From Holdemania filiformis DSM 12042 (GTDB lineage: Bacteria; Bacillota_I; Bacilli_A; Erysipelotrichales; Erysipelotrichaceae): a stretch of 59,311 bases of DNA. This document shows positions 51,847-59,311 of the stretch, in pieces. Below the pieces are notes generated by a model. It worked only from the letters and a program-made list of their open reading frames with translations, did no database searches and had not been told where the DNA came from. The position numbers and the translations under genes are program-made. Where the stretch lies: assembly GCF_000157995.1 (NCBI RefSeq), contig NZ_GG657557.1, forward strand, positions 332,942 to 392,252. Reading direction: 5' to 3'. Every line of letters begins with the position of its first letter. Position 1 is the stretch's first letter.

Positions 51847-52636
51847 GCTTTTTACAAAACAAGAACTGCGGCGGATTAATCTGCGTCACATGTTCGGATT
51901 ACAGCTGGGTCATAATTACGAAAGGATGCAGGGACTGGGCTATTTCTACGCGATCCTTCCAGCCTTGAAAAAAATCTATAAAGACGATCCGGAAGCACTT
52001 GATCGAGCCTGCCGCGCCCATATCCAGTTTTATAATACGACGCCGCAGATGTCTGAGATCATTATTGGCATGAACGTCGCGATTGAGGAAGAAGAAGGCA
52101 TCGCCGCGCTGGAAACCGCAACCTCATTAAAGACCGCATTAATGGGACCGTTTGCGGGCGTCGGCGACGTCATCTTCGGCGTCATTGCCGGAACCATCTT
52201 CGGTGCGATTGCGGGCAACATGGCGATCGCCGGCAGTACTGTGGGCATGGGAATCTGGGTTGCCTGGAACGTTGCCGTCCTGTTTCTCAGAACGAAGTTA
52301 TTCGATTTAGGTTATGCCCAAGGCGCTAAACTGATCACCACGATGAAAGATCAACTTGCCTACGTCACCAACGGCGCGTCCATTCTGGGATTGATCGTCG
52401 TCGGGGCCCTGATCCCTTCGGTGATCAAGCTGAAAATTCCATATACTTTCCAATCCGGCGAGGTCAGTCTGTCCGTGCAGGAAAACCTCGACAAAATTAT
52501 GCCGTTTCTTCCTCAGGTTATCCTGGTTCTGATATGTTATCGATTATCCAAAGTGAAAGGCATGACGGCAGGTAAGCTCATCTTTATCGTCATGATCGGC
52601 GCGATTGTTTTATCCGCGCTGAAGGTGGTCGGCTGA
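51839..52636 (+). CDS. PTS mannose-family transporter, subunit IID
   Basis: 265 residues from the ATG at 51839 with AGGAAGGGAG upstream. EIID signatures are [63 protein letters not shown] and the [25 protein letters not shown] block, followed by C-terminal helices. It ends at the overlap TGATGG with the SIS gene, which is translated in tandem. Confidence 0.93.
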   Translation: MSKLFTKQELRRINLRHMFGLQLGHNYERMQGLGYFYAILPALKKIYKDDPEALDRACRAHIQFYNTTPQMSEIIIGMNVAIEEEEGIAALETATSLKTALMGPFAGVGDVIFGVIAGTIFGAIAGNMAIAGSTVGMGIWVAWNVAVLFLRTKLFDLGYAQGAKLITTMKDQLAYVTNGASILGLIVVGALIPSVIKLKIPYTFQSGEVSLSVQENLDKIMPFLPQVILVLICYRLSKVKGMTAGKLIFIVMIGAIVLSALKVVG

Positions 52637-53343
52637 TGGAACGCAACCGTTATTTTGAAACCATCGAAGACCTGCTTCGTCGATTGGAAATCACTCAAAA
52701 AGAGAATATTCATCAAGCTGCCGAATTAATCGCGCATTCCATCATGGCCGGCGGAATTCTGCAGTCCTTTGGCAGCGGCCATTCCTATGCCGCCGCGATC
52801 GAAGTCGCCGGACGGGCAGGCGGTTTATTTGCCGCGAAGGTGATTAAAGACCCGGCCATGGGAATTTACGAGGTTCTGGAAGGTTCCGGCACTATCTTAA
52901 TGCGGAAGGTCGAAGTGCTTCCGGAAGACGTCGTGATCATTATCTCCAATTCCGGACGTAATCCGCTGCCGATCGAAATCGCGATGAAAGTCAAAGACAT
53001 CGGCGCTAAACTCATTGTCGTTACGTCGTTGGAATCTTCAAAAAAACTGACGAGCCGGCATAGCAGCGGCCGCCTGCTTTATGAATTCGCGGACGTCATC
53101 CTGGACAATCTTTCCGTGGAAGGGGATGCCGCGATTCCGGTCGACGGGCTGCCGGTGAAGATTTGCGGAACTTCCTCCATTGCCGCCGCGGCTTTGCTTC
53201 AATCCACTATTTTAGAAGCGGTGGAACTGATGCTTGCCCGTGGATTTCAGCCGCCAGTCAGACTCAGCGCCAATGTGGACGGCGGCACCGAGCGAAGTCT
53301 TGAAATTGAAAAACAATATAAGCAGCGGATTTATCATCTTTAA
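52636..53343 (+). CDS. SIS-domain sugar-phosphate protein of the PTS operon
   Basis: 235 residues, start ATG overlapping the IID stop. A single SIS domain with [12 protein letters not shown] (about 45-56) and [15 protein letters not shown] (about 103-117), and the C-terminal ANVDGGTER block. It probably isomerises, hydrolyses or deaminates the imported phosphosugar, likely an amino sugar. Its full-length paralogue is the gene at 1101-1805, which is linked to an RpiR regulator instead. Confidence 0.88.
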   Translation: MERNRYFETIEDLLRRLEITQKENIHQAAELIAHSIMAGGILQSFGSGHSYAAAIEVAGRAGGLFAAKVIKDPAMGIYEVLEGSGTILMRKVEVLPEDVVIIISNSGRNPLPIEIAMKVKDIGAKLIVVTSLESSKKLTSRHSSGRLLYEFADVILDNLSVEGDAAIPVDGLPVKICGTSSIAAAALLQSTILEAVELMLARGFQPPVRLSANVDGGTERSLEIEKQYKQRIYHL

Positions 53344-53374
53344 AATTCAATTTTCCACTACCAAGATAGCTACT

Positions 53375-53410
53375 AAAAACGCCCTGTTCGGATAACGGGA
53401 CGTTTTCTTT
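53375..53410. terminator. Terminator between the SIS gene and the YcaQ-type gene
   Basis: AAAACGCCCTGT and ACGGGACGTTTT pair with one mismatch around TCGGATA; T-rich sequence flanks both sides. Confidence 0.85.
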
Positions 53411-53416
53411 TCATCA

Positions 53417-54601
53417 TTAACTTTCTTCGAATAAGCCGTCAATGTCAGTGCAGCCATGAAATAGGGCAAAGCGTTCCAACGTCTGGTTCAGAGTCCGGCG
53501 CAAGGCCCGGCTATCCCGAACCTTCGCTTCTCTCCAAAATTGTTTGACGATTAATTTTCCTTCGTTGGTTTTCGTTTCCAGCGCGATCCGGCCGACAAAC
53601 CGATCGCCCCATAACACCGGCAGCACATAACTGTCATACTGACGCTGTACCTTCGGCGTGTAAATCTCCCATTTATATTGAAAATCAAACAACGCTTCAA
53701 TCAAGCGGCGATCCCACAGCGCATTATCCAGCGGGCCTAGGAATTCCATGCGTTTGCGGAACGGTTCTTTCCGCATGACCTTCTCCAGCCAGGGCAGTGC
53801 TTCCGGCACGGTAAATAATGGCTGATCCAGCCCTTCCACCATTACGGGAATGATCCGATTTTGCTTCATCAACAAGGCAAAGGCGGCCTGACGTTCGGGC
53901 GACTTCATTTTTTCGATTCCCAGCCAGGCATCGGAAGGCCGGTTCCAGCACAAGCCCAGCGCCCGGATTCTGCGCTCTATGCGCCATCCGTAATATTCCG
54001 CATCGTCCGCAAATGGGTCCGCCAGCGGATCCAGTCCGGGAAACCGCTCGGAAGTCAGATTGTAATAGCGGATTGTGCCGCGCCGGTGATGGATCACGAC
54101 GTCCCCGCGGTACAACATCACTTCCAGCGCAATCGCTGCCAGCGAAGCCGTCCGTCCCCAGACCCAGACGAGATTTTCATCCCATTGTAAATCCTGCGAA
54201 CAAATAACCGGGTGCGTCCGCATGAACTGTTTGATCTGTGCCGCGGCGTTTTCGATCTGTTCACTCACCCGATGATAGCTCATGGTGTGAAGCCGGTTCC
54301 GCGCAAAATTGGGGTAATCCTGTTCCGCATAGATCGCCATATTTTTATCCAGCGCATCGATCAGCTTCCGTTCCTTATACAACAACGTTTCCAGCTGACT
54401 TTTCCGATAACCGCCGACCCGCGCCTGCAGCACTAAATCGGCGTTGCGGCCGCAGATGTCGATCGGATCAAACTGTAAACATCCCAGCTGATGAACCAAT
54501 CCCACAATCTCGGCGTTGGTACGCCAGCGGTAAGGACCGGATAAGCCCTGCCATAAGACGATAAACTGCCGGGCCTGGCTGCGGGTCAATGTGAATTCCA
54601 T
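53417..54601 (-). CDS. Winged-helix DNA glycosylase, YcaQ (HTH_42) family
   Basis: 394 residues. N-terminal TLTRSQARQFIVLWQGLSG, then the catalytic Gln-X-Asp motif as LQFDPIDICGRNADLVL (about 38-54). Three tandem winged-helix-like segments follow, with characteristic blocks YPNFARNRLHTM, VWVWGRTASLAAIALEVMLYRG, and EFLGPLDNALWDRRLIEALFDFQYKWEIYTP. YcaQ-type enzymes unhook interstrand crosslinks and remove alkylated bases. It is slightly shorter than E. coli YcaQ (410). Start ATG has GAGGATC upstream; it appears to be monocistronic. Confidence 0.9.
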   Translation of the reverse strand: MEFTLTRSQARQFIVLWQGLSGPYRWRTNAEIVGLVHQLGCLQFDPIDICGRNADLVLQARVGGYRKSQLETLLYKERKLIDALDKNMAIYAEQDYPNFARNRLHTMSYHRVSEQIENAAAQIKQFMRTHPVICSQDLQWDENLVWVWGRTASLAAIALEVMLYRGDVVIHHRRGTIRYYNLTSERFPGLDPLADPFADDAEYYGWRIERRIRALGLCWNRPSDAWLGIEKMKSPERQAAFALLMKQNRIIPVMVEGLDQPLFTVPEALPWLEKVMRKEPFRKRMEFLGPLDNALWDRRLIEALFDFQYKWEIYTPKVQRQYDSYVLPVLWGDRFVGRIALETKTNEGKLIVKQFWREAKVRDSRALRRTLNQTLERFALFHGCTDIDGLFEES

Positions 54602-54673
54602 GATCAGATCCTCATTTCTTTCATTACTTCCAGTTAATCACAGAATAGAATTATTTTCAAGTTGTTTATCAAA

Positions 54674-54711
54674 TTAAAACTGCTTCAGGCTGATTTCTCC
54701 CAAAGCAGTTT
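54674..54711 (-). terminator. Terminator of the HAD-Hint operon
   Basis: On the minus strand AAACTGCTT and AAGCAGTTTT pair around a 16-nt loop, followed by TTTAATTTG. Confidence 0.82.
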
Positions 54712-54715
54712 CTGT

Positions 54716-55183
54716 TTACCAGGTCCCCCAAGGCGGAGGCGTTATGAGCTTTTCATCCACCTCGACGACTTTGTTAAAAGCCCCGACCACAATTCCATTC
54801 GCGATGATTCCGACGGTGTCTTCTAAGCAGACATTCGCAACCTGAATATTTTCGTTGATTTTCCGAACCTCCTGAACTTCAATGTAAGCCTTCCCCCATT
54901 TTTCTTGATAGCCCACGGAATCTCCAGGCTTTACACTGACAGCCGCCTTCCAGCCTTCGCTCGTCTGAATCGGCAGCCCTTCTGTACAAATCAAGACCGT
55001 TCCATTGATGAGCGATAGCTGAATCCCGCAGGCTTCCCTGCCAACTATAATATCTAATATCTGACTCCGGGAGCCATCCTCAGAATAACATGGCTCGCCA
55101 ATACGAACCGAGTCCACGGGTTTCTGCGCACCGTCAATCATCCGGATTAAGGTCGTTTTCTCAAATAATCCATTGATCTGCAT
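54716..55183 (-). CDS. Stand-alone Hint-like (intein-fold) domain protein, probably inactive
   Basis: 155 residues with RBS AAGGAGA, no signal peptide. The Hint blocks are in order: TTLIRMIDGAQKPVDSVRIGE (block A type, 10-30), the middle TVLICTEGLPIQTSEGWKAAVSVKPGDSV (block B type, about 67-95), and the C-terminal pair VANVCLEDTVGIIANGIVVGAFN (blocks F/G, about 115-137). The position of catalytic Cys1 is Leu6 or nearby, and the usual terminal His-Asn is Phe-Asn, so splicing or self-cleavage is unlikely. No toxin or extein domain is fused. It is 1 nt downstream of the HAD phosphatase gene and so is translated with it. The fold call is by eye. Confidence 0.65.
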   Translation of the reverse strand: MQINGLFEKTTLIRMIDGAQKPVDSVRIGEPCYSEDGSRSQILDIIVGREACGIQLSLINGTVLICTEGLPIQTSEGWKAAVSVKPGDSVGYQEKWGKAYIEVQEVRKINENIQVANVCLEDTVGIIANGIVVGAFNKVVEVDEKLITPPPWGTW

Positions 55184-55184
55184 C

Positions 55185-56036
55185 TTATTTCTCCTTCGGC
55201 TGTTCTTTTTTCATCAGCCGTTCCATCTGAATCCGGGCTTCAGTGTAATCGATAATGCTTTTCACGATCTTGTCCAGTTCCCGGTTCTCGCTGTAATCCG
55301 CCGGCGCAATAAAATCCGCCCGGTGATCTGCGATCAGCTGCTGCGCCGTCGCTTTTTTCTTCTCTGAACCCTTGCCGTACACCGCGATCGACTTGCCGCC
55401 ATTGACGGTAACCAGCTTCATGCACGGCACGTCCGTAAGTCCGTCGCCGATATAAATCATATTGGTAAACGGGATATCGCGCAGCTGATCCGGTGTGTAG
55501 CGGTTCAGATCGTTATCGTTGTTTTCATCCAAAACGCCTTTGTTGATACGGAAAATATACTGTGTTTTTGTCGTGTAGTTCACGACGGTTGCCGGCCAGA
55601 CCGCAACCCCGCTGGCGTTGTAGCAATACTTGCAGGCATAGATTTTCTTAAATTCCCCGGCGATCGTTGTGCCTTCGATGATCTCAGTCAGACCGGAGGA
55701 AATGATGAAATGCTCGATTTCAATATTATGCTGCCGGCCGTATTCATTGATTCGGCGAAACCATTTTTCCACTCCCGGATACAGCTTGACATTTTTCCCC
55801 AGCGCGACGAAATCGCTGCGGCGGATCGGCTGCCCCGTCAGGTTGGCCTTGTTGAGCATCATATACATATACGTCAGGATGCCGTCCATTTTCTGACTTT
55901 CCGCCAGCGCGGTCACCTCGCTCCAGAACTGCGCCGGTTCGATCCCCAGAGAAGGAATAAAACTGAATTCCTGCATATCCTTCGGCGACAGTGTTTTATC
56001 AAAATCATACATGATCGCCAGCTTTGTTGTTTTCAA
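55185..56036 (-). CDS. HAD-family phosphatase (phosphoserine phosphatase-like)
   Basis: 283 residues from a TTG start with GAGGG 7 nt upstream; the next in-frame ATG is 8 codons on, at MYDFDKTL. Motif I DFDKTL (nucleophile Asp), motif II region HFIISSGLTEII, and motif III YIGDGLTDVPCMKL are in place, with a helical cap in between. The C-terminal tail is Lys/Glu-rich (RLMKKEQPKEK). It probably removes phosphate from a small metabolite; the substrate is not predictable. First gene of a two-gene operon with the Hint-like protein. Confidence 0.9.
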   Translation of the reverse strand: MKTTKLAIMYDFDKTLSPKDMQEFSFIPSLGIEPAQFWSEVTALAESQKMDGILTYMYMMLNKANLTGQPIRRSDFVALGKNVKLYPGVEKWFRRINEYGRQHNIEIEHFIISSGLTEIIEGTTIAGEFKKIYACKYCYNASGVAVWPATVVNYTTKTQYIFRINKGVLDENNDNDLNRYTPDQLRDIPFTNMIYIGDGLTDVPCMKLVTVNGGKSIAVYGKGSEKKKATAQQLIADHRADFIAPADYSENRELDKIVKSIIDYTEARIQMERLMKKEQPKEK

Positions 56037-56188
56037 AGGTCATCCCTCGTTTCTTTTCTGATTTCTATTGTAACATTTTTTTGAGATCCTTTTCATTGAA
56101 ACACATTTTCTTTTCACTGCCGTAACTTATTATCCGACCCTGATAAAGATTCAAGTTTGATTTTAACATTTCGTAAGTAACAATCATA

Positions 56189-56231
56189 TTTACGCCTCAT
56201 ACTAACACAATATGTAAGTATGAGGTGTAAA
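56189..56231. repeat. Long inverted repeat, 15-nt arms
   Basis: TTTACGCCTCATACT and AGTATGAGGTGTAAA are complementary except for one pair and are separated by 13 nt. It sits in an AT-rich 340-nt gene-free region, and a shorter GTAAGTA copy lies 20 nt upstream. No T run follows, so it is not a normal terminator; it may be an operator, an RNA stem or a degraded insertion element end. Confidence 0.6.
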
Positions 56232-56310
56232 TCAAGGATTAAAACATCAAAAATAGAAATACCTGAGCGTTTTTTCACCTTATATGTCTAACTTAATATG
56301 CCTAACTAAA

Positions 56311-56349
56311 CAAAAGAAAAGAACCGGGTTCACAAACTGAATCCGGCTT
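56311..56349 (-). terminator. Terminator of the PepV-type gene
   Basis: On the minus strand AAGCCGGATTC and GAACCCGGTT pair with one bulge around AGTTTGT and are followed by CTTTTCTTTTG. Confidence 0.8.
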
Positions 56350-56376
56350 ATTAATATTCAATAAATTGGTCTTCTT

Positions 56377-57735
56377 TTACGCTTCCAGCAGCTTCATCAG
56401 CGCATGGACGTAGATCTCCGCCTGCTGAAGCAGACAGTCGATCCGCACAAACTCGTTGGCGTCGTGAATATGGCAGTCTTCGCCCATGAATTCACAACCG
56501 AAGGCGATGCAGTTATGAATTCCCTTCGCATAGGTGCCGCCGCCCATCGTGATCGGCTTGGATTCCAGATCGCCAGTGACTTCCTGATAGGCCTGAAGCA
56601 GACGCGAAACCAGCGGTGAATCGATCGGGAAGAACAGCGGTTCCGTCCGGCTGCGGACGGTGATTTTCCCTTGCGTTTCCCCGGTAAGCGCCGCTTCAAT
56701 CCGGCTGGCGATCTGCCCGGAATTCATCGTGACCGGAAACCGGATGTCGATGGTTCCGCGGATGACGCCGTTTTCCATTTTAATGATGCCGTTGCTGAAG
56801 GTCAGCGGACCGTATTCATCCTCAACCTGACAATCACAGCCTGCCCCATCGCAGCTCGTACCGATCCGGCGGTTATAGAATTCAACGAAATCATCCTGCA
56901 TTCCCGCTTCCGCCAAAGCCGCCATCAGTTCGCCGATCGCGTTGACGCCCAGCTTCGGGGTGCTGGCATGCGCGGCCGTTCCGTAAACGTCGACGATCAG
57001 ATCACCCTGTTCCGGTTTGATTTCAAAGGTCACCGGATGTTTTTCCAGCGCCTGACGCAAAGCTTCTTCCGATACGGCTTCGCTGGCAACGATCATCGTG
57101 CAATGATTGCAGACAACATTGGAAGCCACGCCCCCGTGAATTTCCTTGATCTTTGTGCGGACGCTTTCAAAGTCCAGTCCCAGCGCGCCTTTTTCTCCAT
57201 GCACGCCCGGGAACGTGCCATCCGGCGTAAAGCCCATATCGATATGGCCTTCTTTTTCCACATAATGCGCCAGACATTTTGAACCCGTTTCTTCGTTGGT
57301 GCCCAGAATCAGACGGATCCGCTTGGTCAGCGGTACGTTCATATCCTTTAATACTTTCATCGCGATCATCGAAGCGACCACCGCGCCCTTATCGTCGCTG
57401 GTGCCGCGGCCGTAAACCCGGTCGCCGTCGCGGGTCAGCGTAAACGGATCGGTCTTCCAGCCCTCGCCTGCCGGTACGACGTCCAGATGCGCCAGCACGC
57501 CGATCACCTGTTCGCCCTCGCCGATTTCAGCGTAGCCGGCATAATGATCGACATTCTTGACCGCAAAACCATAACCCTCCGCAATTTCCAGCGCTTTATC
57601 CAGACAGGCTGCCGGCACCTCGCCAAACGGCGCGTCCGGCTGCGGCTCGCCCTGGACTGAATTATACGAAACCAGCGTCGCCAGATCGTTCAGCATCGCT
57701 TCTTCATAGCTTTTTACCCGTTCTTGAATCTCCAT
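56377..57735 (-). CDS. pepV: M20-family dipeptidase, PepV/Sapep type
   Basis: 452 residues, cytoplasmic Mn2+/Zn2+-dependent dipeptidase. Metal and catalytic residues are in place: His in GVLAHLDVVPAGEGW (about 79-93), Asp in VYGRGTSDDKGA (about 110-121), the Glu pair in LGTNEETGSKC (about 144-154), then FTPDGTFPGVHGEKG and the final His in NCIAFGCEFMGEDCHIHDANEFV. The insertion with GTSCDGAGCDCQVEDEYG is Cys-rich. RBS AGAGGAGG precedes the ATG. It appears to be monocistronic. Confidence 0.93.
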   Translation of the reverse strand: MEIQERVKSYEEAMLNDLATLVSYNSVQGEPQPDAPFGEVPAACLDKALEIAEGYGFAVKNVDHYAGYAEIGEGEQVIGVLAHLDVVPAGEGWKTDPFTLTRDGDRVYGRGTSDDKGAVVASMIAMKVLKDMNVPLTKRIRLILGTNEETGSKCLAHYVEKEGHIDMGFTPDGTFPGVHGEKGALGLDFESVRTKIKEIHGGVASNVVCNHCTMIVASEAVSEEALRQALEKHPVTFEIKPEQGDLIVDVYGTAAHASTPKLGVNAIGELMAALAEAGMQDDFVEFYNRRIGTSCDGAGCDCQVEDEYGPLTFSNGIIKMENGVIRGTIDIRFPVTMNSGQIASRIEAALTGETQGKITVRSRTEPLFFPIDSPLVSRLLQAYQEVTGDLESKPITMGGGTYAKGIHNCIAFGCEFMGEDCHIHDANEFVRIDCLLQQAEIYVHALMKLLEA

Positions 57736-57838
57736 TGTGTTCTATTCCTCCTGTTCTCTGCTTTTCAGTTTAGCACGTTTCCCGGCATTCGCCAATGTTT
57801 CAGCTTGAATCTTAGACCGGCCAGTCCCGTTCTCATCA

Positions 57839-59188
57839 TTACTGAATCCGTTTTTGATAGACCAGACGGTAAGGCTGGGAAGCGTCGGTATTCGGTTCGC
57901 AGGCCATTTCCCAGATCATCAGCGGAGAATCCGGTTCCTGCGCGGTTTCCCGGATCGCCGGAATATAGTATTCGTTGCCCTGTTCATCCCGGATAAAACT
58001 TGTGTTTTCAATTTCCTCGCCCCGGGCATAGCGAACAATCTGGCGCTCGCCTTCCGTTTGCCGCTCCGTCACGATCGTCATCGGCTCCGCCGCTGTTTCA
58101 GAAGTCTCCGGAGCCCCTTGGGTATTGCGGATCAGAATACAATCCGGGACGGTCTCTGCGTCGTAAATAATTTCTTCGTATTCAAAGGTTGCCAGCGGCA
58201 GCGTATGGCCTAAGAGCGCAGTTGATACCGCGTTCACATCCTCAACACGCACCACTGCCAGCAATTCTTCCGCGACCGCTTCCGGCAGATTCAGTAAAAG
58301 CGGATCTCCGCCCATGCCGCTGGCCGGACAGATCAGCTGATCCGGTTCCCCTTCGCAAAGATAGGTCTTCGACGCCGCCATCAGATTCAGAAGCAGCGTT
58401 TCGTTGGCCTGAAGCTGATCAGGACGAGTGAATTCCTGACCGGTCAGCGCGGCGAAATAAAACGCGATTTCCTCGCCGGACAATGTCGGATTCAGCTCGC
58501 CGATATAGAATTGATACGTCTGCGGATCCTCTTGCTTCGCAAACCCGCCGCTTGTCCGGGAATAGGGTTTCAGCTGCGCGTATTCGTAATCCTGCGTATT
58601 CAGAATCACCGTGCGCAGCTCAAACAAGGCCTTTTCGGCCTGTTCCCGGCTTCTTTCCACTTCCGCCTGATGCGTCTGGGCCGCTTGCTGCACGGCTTCA
58701 GCCACAGCCGGAGTCACCTGTTCGTCGGGAGCGTCGACCGGCCAGCGCGTCGTCTTGGAAGACGTCGTCACCGCCGCTGTGCACGTACTCTGATAACCAT
58801 CGCAGATCAGCTCCACATAAGCCTGCTTTGTTACGCCATCTTCCTGAAAGGAAACCACATCCTGACAGGTGTAATTCAGCTCCACGGTATCATTGACCGG
58901 ATCCCAGATCAACAGCGGATGATCGCGCTGGCCGACATACAGCACGACCAGATTGTTCGCGTTGCGCCACAGCTCAAACGGCTGAGCCTCGCCTTGTTCG
59001 TCAGTGAAGATTTCCGCCTCTTTCAGCCGCTTGAACATCGCGCTGATCGTATCGTCAGTCAGCTTTGTTCCGGCTATGCGCTCCGTTTCCGGACTTGCGG
59101 CCGGTACAGCCGTCGGCAGTGTTGGTGTCTGCGTACATCCGGTCAATAAAAAACCGGCCGCCAGCGCTAAGATTCGTTTGTTTCTCAT
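57839..59188 (-). CDS. Lipoprotein, unknown function
   Basis: 449 residues with RBS AAAGGAG. A lipoprotein signal (ILALAAGFLLTGC) and a TPTLPT linker precede a two-part extracytoplasmic region: an N-terminal beta-rich part (VVLYVGQRDHPLLIWDPVNDTVELNYTC), a helical stretch near residues 155-200 (AVAEAVQQAAQTHQAEVERSREQAEKAL), and a C-terminal part ending ANTDASQPYRLVYQKRI. No family recognised. It carries an extended -10 promoter. It resembles other TPT-linker lipoproteins of this window in layout only. Confidence 0.78.
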   Translation of the reverse strand: MRNKRILALAAGFLLTGCTQTPTLPTAVPAASPETERIAGTKLTDDTISAMFKRLKEAEIFTDEQGEAQPFELWRNANNLVVLYVGQRDHPLLIWDPVNDTVELNYTCQDVVSFQEDGVTKQAYVELICDGYQSTCTAAVTTSSKTTRWPVDAPDEQVTPAVAEAVQQAAQTHQAEVERSREQAEKALFELRTVILNTQDYEYAQLKPYSRTSGGFAKQEDPQTYQFYIGELNPTLSGEEIAFYFAALTGQEFTRPDQLQANETLLLNLMAASKTYLCEGEPDQLICPASGMGGDPLLLNLPEAVAEELLAVVRVEDVNAVSTALLGHTLPLATFEYEEIIYDAETVPDCILIRNTQGAPETSETAAEPMTIVTERQTEGERQIVRYARGEEIENTSFIRDEQGNEYYIPAIRETAQEPDSPLMIWEMACEPNTDASQPYRLVYQKRIQ

Positions 59189-59257
59189 TGCGGATACTCC
59201 TTTCTCGCTTTCACGTTCTCCTTGTTTATCTTTTTTTCGTTGATGTAGTTCATCTCT

Positions 59258-59263
59258 ATTATA
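59258..59263 (-). promoter_or_regulatory. Extended -10 promoter of the last lipoprotein gene
   Basis: On the minus strand CTGATATAATAGAG, about 70 nt before the start codon. TTGACA near 59302 is too far upstream to be its -35. Confidence 0.5.
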
Positions 59264-59311
59264 TCAGATGAAACGCCGAAAACGCAGCGTCGTCTGCATT
59301 GTCAAAAACTT

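Noticed and set aside
1-59311. CRISPR array, insertion sequence, prophage or rRNA operon
   Set aside because: I saw no regularly spaced direct repeats, transposase or integrase motifs, phage structural genes or rRNA sequence on either strand.

Overview
The window looks like chromosomal DNA of a gut-type Firmicute. The Shine-Dalgarno sites are strong (AAGGAGG-like), promoters are TTGACA/TATAAT, terminators are intrinsic, there are many PTS, BglG, GntR and RpiR genes, and there is a BlaI/BlaR1-type locus. Base composition is moderately GC-rich, except for an AT-rich island at about 30.3-32.8 kb. The gene mix (TGS-domain nucleoside kinase, M56/M23 peptidases, FMN-binding lipoproteins, L-fucose genes) fits Erysipelotrichia, for example a Holdemania-like organism. 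That placement is inference only. I see no phage, IS element or CRISPR array.

Layout. 0-3 kb: the 3' part of a BglG/LicR-type PTS regulator, then a SIS-domain sugar-phosphate protein divergent from its likely RpiR regulator. 3-9 kb: small lipoproteins and membrane proteins, a two-gene non-homologous end-joining unit (Ku plus a ligase-only LigD), and an HSL-type esterase. 9-11.5 kb: a CmpB-like membrane protein, then a cation/proton antiporter whose leader matches the fluoride (crcB) riboswitch followed by a terminator. 11.8-15.8 kb: an L-fucose operon (fucA, a RhaB-type kinase, fucI) behind a perfect cre site; the kinase reading frame is broken near its start. 16-20 kb: an XRE regulator, a TGS-domain nucleoside kinase and a large secreted endonuclease/exonuclease/phosphatase lipoprotein. 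20.7-30.3 kb: two M56/M23 signalling-protease loci. One has blaI but a frameshifted protease. The other lacks blaI but has the same operator at the same place in an almost identical promoter. A divergent BglG-like regulator lies between them.

30.3-32.8 kb: two AT-rich genes for unknown anchored proteins. 32.8-37.1 kb: a flavinylated fumarate-reductase-type lipoprotein with a 14-bp palindromic operator at its start site, an unknown protein and a methyltransferase. 37.2-38 kb: tRNA-Thr(CGU) and, beside it, a 59-codon hydrophobic/basic peptide gene with a convergent antisense RNA that has its own promoter and terminator. This is a candidate type I toxin-antitoxin system resembling yonT/as-YonT in layout. 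38-41.4 kb: a CBS-domain protein and the lysine/diaminopimelate operon asd-dapF-dapH. 41.5-48.6 kb: a nine-gene operon (polar amino-acid ABC transporter, a 46-codon small ORF, small cysteine-rich protein, cyclophilin-like protein, PatB/MalY C-S lyase, aldo/keto reductase, CMD-cupin) divergent from a LysR regulator; it probably serves sulfur amino-acid uptake and breakdown. 48.7-53.4 kb: an XRE regulator, a GyrI-like protein, and a GntR regulator divergent from mannose-type PTS IIC and IID plus a second SIS protein. 53.4-59.2 kb: a YcaQ-type glycosylase, a degenerate stand-alone Hint-domain protein coupled to a HAD phosphatase, a PepV-type dipeptidase and a lipoprotein.

The observations most worth following are the peptide/antisense-RNA pair, the shared BlaI-type promoter-operator of the two protease loci, the fluoride riboswitch on an antiporter, the two apparent frameshifts at mononucleotide runs, and the Hint protein without catalytic ends.
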